A DNA stretch of 64,000 bases, taken from assembly GCF_025758695.1 (NCBI RefSeq), contig NZ_JANJQP010000001.1, forward strand, positions 310,001 through 374,000, read 5' to 3'. Every line of letters starts with the position of its first letter. Within the stretch, counting starts at the first letter, position 1. The translations under genes were made by a program, and so were the position numbers. The notes below the pieces were generated by a model that had not been told where the DNA came from, did no database searches, and saw only the letters and a program-made list of their open reading frames with translations. This DNA comes from Oenococcus kitaharae (lineage in GTDB: Bacteria > Bacillota > Bacilli > Lactobacillales > Lactobacillaceae). Positions 62,199-64,000 of this stretch are shown piece after piece.

Positions 62199-63142
62199 TG
62201 ACTCAAGCACGCGCCTATACAAATATCGCTTTAATTAAATATTGGGGAAAATCGGACATCACTTGGAATCTGCCAACCAGCAGTTCAATCGGCCTGACTT
62301 TAGACCAGCTGTATACCGATACGCGTGTTGACTTAACCGATGATCTCAAACAGGATCTGTTCATCTTAGACGGTCAGCTCGCCAGCAATCCTCGAATTAG
62401 CAAAGTACTGGATTTTGTGCGTCAGCAGACTGGCAGCCACAAGTATGCCAAGATCACTAGTGAAAATCACGTGCCGAATTCAGCTGGATTAGCTTCTTCT
62501 GCCTCAGCTTTTGCAGCTTTTGCATTAGCAGCCAGCGATAGTTACGGCTTGCCGACTGACCGCCCGTCCCTTTCTCGTCTGGCACGCCTTGGATCTGGTT
62601 CAGCCAGCCGCTCTGTCTATGGCGGCTTTTCGATTTGGTATCAAGGGTATGATCATCAGAGCTCTTTTGCACAAAGTATTTTAGACCCGGTCGACTTTGG
62701 CATTCGTGTCATCGATGTTTTGACAGACAAAAAGACAAAAAAAATCCCTTCCAGCCAAGGCATGCAGCGTGCCCAAAGCTCGCTTGACTACTCAAATTGG
62801 CTTTCACAGAGTAAAATGCAAATCAGGGAAATGATAGCTGCAATCAAAAACAAGGATATTGAAAAAATCGGCCTGATTGCTGAACGAAACGCCATGGGGA
62901 TGCACGCACTCAATCGCAGCGCTGATAAGCCTTTTGACTATTTTGCCGGCGAGACTTGGGCCGTGATCAATGACATACATCGCCTTTACCATGCCGGTAT
63001 TCCAGCATTTGCAACGATTGATGCCGGGCCAAACGTTAAAGTGATTACTGATAGCCGGTCTTGTCAAAAAGTCGCTGACCAGTTGAAAAACTTTGGCGAA
63101 ATTTTAATTCAAAAGCCCGGTCCAGGAGTCGTTCATGTCTGA
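62198..63142 (+). CDS. mvaD: Diphosphomevalonate decarboxylase
   Basis: A 314-residue GHMP enzyme making isopentenyl diphosphate. ARAYTNIALIKYWGKSD, SSSIGLTLDQLYTDT, and NSAGLASSASAFAAFALA (ATP loop) with GSGSASRSVYGGF and TIDAGPNVKV are all present. Length is normal (about 315-330). Overlaps mvk by 1 base and the phosphomevalonate kinase by 8. Confidence 0.96.
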   Translation: MTQARAYTNIALIKYWGKSDITWNLPTSSSIGLTLDQLYTDTRVDLTDDLKQDLFILDGQLASNPRISKVLDFVRQQTGSHKYAKITSENHVPNSAGLASSASAFAAFALAASDSYGLPTDRPSLSRLARLGSGSASRSVYGGFSIWYQGYDHQSSFAQSILDPVDFGIRVIDVLTDKKTKKIPSSQGMQRAQSSLDYSNWLSQSKMQIREMIAAIKNKDIEKIGLIAERNAMGMHALNRSADKPFDYFAGETWAVINDIHRLYHAGIPAFATIDAGPNVKVITDSRSCQKVADQLKNFGEILIQKPGPGVVHV

Positions 63143-63887
63143 AATGAGAGTGCCTGGCAAATTAATGCTGGCCGGCGAATATGCTGTCACAGTTCCAAAA
63201 CATTTGGCGCTGGTGTTTTCGATCAATCGTTTTATCTCGCAGACTAAATCCGAACTCGTCAACCGCCAAGGTGTTAAATACGGCCTTGGTTCTTCGGGTG
63301 CCTATGCCGTGCTGAAAACCAAAAGCGACAATCTGCTGCCCCTGTCTGATGACGAATTATTTTATAAAGCACTGGCTTTTTCACGCCAGCAACAGCCTCA
63401 AAATTCCGGCGCCGATATTGCTGCCTCGACTTATGGCGGCCTGCTGCTCTATGAAAACGGCCAGCTACCGATCCAGGCGCGTTTTCCAGAATCCTGGCAC
63501 TTGCTGGTTGGCTGGACCGGGCATCCTGCTGTAACCAGCGAACTTGTCAAAAACAACCAATTGTCACAGAGCTTTATTCAAACTTCCGACCAAATCGTGC
63601 GAAACATGTTTACAGCCATCAAAGATCGGAACTTTGCTGCTTTTAGCCAACAGATGCATTTAGCAGAAGACAATCTTGAAAAGCTGACTGGTGTCATGAC
63701 ACAAAAGATCGTCCAAGGTATTCGTGCCGCCAATCGGTGCGGGTACCAGGCTAAAATCTCCGGAGCTGGTGGTGGTGATAATATTATTGCCTTTACAGAA
63801 AAAATTGATGATATTCCTAAGATTCAGCAAGAATGGCGGCGGATTGGCATTGTCCCGCTGGATTTACACGTATACTATAAAAAATGA
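63135..63887 (+). CDS. Phosphomevalonate kinase, unusually short
   Basis: A 250-residue GHMP kinase in the mvaK2 position. PGKLMLAGEYAV (7-18), KYGLGSSGAYAVL (48-60), GWTGHPAVTSELV, and ISGAGGGDNIIAF (about 208-220) are PMK signatures. Typical enzymes are 335-370 residues; the stretch between DRF(V/I) and KYGLGSS, usually 80-90 residues, is only about 15 here, with a smaller cut in the middle. No frameshift is visible, so this is an in-frame reduction. The catalytic motifs are kept, so it may still work. Confidence 0.85.
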   Translation: MSEMRVPGKLMLAGEYAVTVPKHLALVFSINRFISQTKSELVNRQGVKYGLGSSGAYAVLKTKSDNLLPLSDDELFYKALAFSRQQQPQNSGADIAASTYGGLLLYENGQLPIQARFPESWHLLVGWTGHPAVTSELVKNNQLSQSFIQTSDQIVRNMFTAIKDRNFAAFSQQMHLAEDNLEKLTGVMTQKIVQGIRAANRCGYQAKISGAGGGDNIIAFTEKIDDIPKIQQEWRRIGIVPLDLHVYYKK

Positions 63888-64000
63888 CCGACAAAACTCA
63901 AAAAATTGAATCCGCGCACGCTCACCGAAAAGACGAACATCTTAGTTTGGCCATTTGGCAGTGGCGAAACAACCGACCCTTTAACGATTTGCGTTATCTG
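63884..64000 (+). CDS. fni: Type 2 isopentenyl-diphosphate delta-isomerase (5' part)
   Basis: ATG 63884 overlaps the phosphomevalonate kinase stop by 4 bases (ATGA). The visible 39 codons contain RKDEHLSLA, the conserved N-terminal motif of the FMN-dependent type 2 isomerase, which converts IPP to DMAPP. The gene runs past the end of the window. It completes the mvk-mvaD-mvaK2-fni order usual in lactic bacteria. Confidence 0.88.
   Translation, partial: MTDKTQKIESAHAHRKDEHLSLAIWQWRNNRPFNDLRYL

Noticed and set aside
1-64000. tRNA, rRNA, CRISPR arrays, insertion sequences, prophage genes
   Set aside because: None seen: no transposase or integrase motifs in any frame, no CCA-ended cloverleaf in the gaps, no regular spacer arrays.

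Overview
The window is a compact chromosomal segment from a low-GC Gram-positive lactic acid bacterium, most likely Oenococcus or a close relative within Lactobacillaceae. Pointers are the lactic-type peptidases (PepN, PepV, PepF, an iminopeptidase), the mevalonate route to isoprenoids, a cytochrome bd module with quinone-tail genes but no heme or menaquinone ring genes in view, the recU-ponA / dnaD-asnS-ypmB-dinG neighbourhood, EbsA, and a type B RNase P RNA. The genus is inferred from protein style and gene content, not proven.

Layout. 1-5.7 kb: lipid kinase, small membrane protein, alpha/beta hydrolase, MFS exporter, MerR regulator and a DUF2075 P-loop protein. 5.7-9.4 kb: an AT-rich accessory stretch with a tiny membrane protein, an ABC exporter and an FRG-domain gene; both large genes are broken by one missing base in a seven-T tract. 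9.4-14.2 kb: MMPL/RND pump, 26-codon ORF, membrane protein and a two-component system, with four 11-bp-spaced repeats in front of the pump. 14.2-18.4 kb: HxlR/MFS pair and ArsR/ABC-2 exporter pair. 18.4-22.4 kb: PepN, then a ribbon-helix-helix plus SPFH operon. 22.4-31.6 kb: respiration module (menA, polyprenyl synthase, cydC, cydD, cydB, cydA, ndh). 31.7-36.6 kb: five-gene peptidase / cell-wall peptide operon. 36.6-43.2 kb: apt, recJ, rnz, obgE, uvrC. 43.2-50.5 kb: DUF1361 protein, small ORF, MarR, RqcH, RluD-type synthase, EbsA, rRNA methyltransferase and an Ndh2-like flavoprotein. 50.6-51.0 kb: rnpB. 51-61.3 kb: PepF, C39-like protein, YpsA, RecU, PBP1A, DnaD, AsnS, YpmB-like and a DinG-like protein with a degenerate helicase half. 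61.3 kb to the end: mevalonate cluster (mvk, mvaD, a short phosphomevalonate kinase, start of fni).

How the genes work together. Ndh, the bd oxidase, its CydDC exporter, MenA and the polyprenyl synthase would form a minimal respiratory chain if heme and a naphthoate precursor are supplied from outside. The mevalonate cluster supplies the isoprenoid units. The 31.7-36.6 kb operon looks like cytoplasmic recycling of muropeptides and dipeptides, since none of its products has a signal peptide.

The most unusual signals are: (i) at least ten genes where a TAnnnT -10-like hexamer lies exactly 6 or 7 nt before the start codon and no Shine-Dalgarno is visible, suggesting leaderless mRNAs; (ii) two neighbouring accessory genes disrupted at T7 tracts; (iii) the four-fold 11-bp repeat before the RND pump; (iv) key-residue or domain loss in the VanY-like, DinG-like, Ndh2-like and phosphomevalonate kinase proteins.
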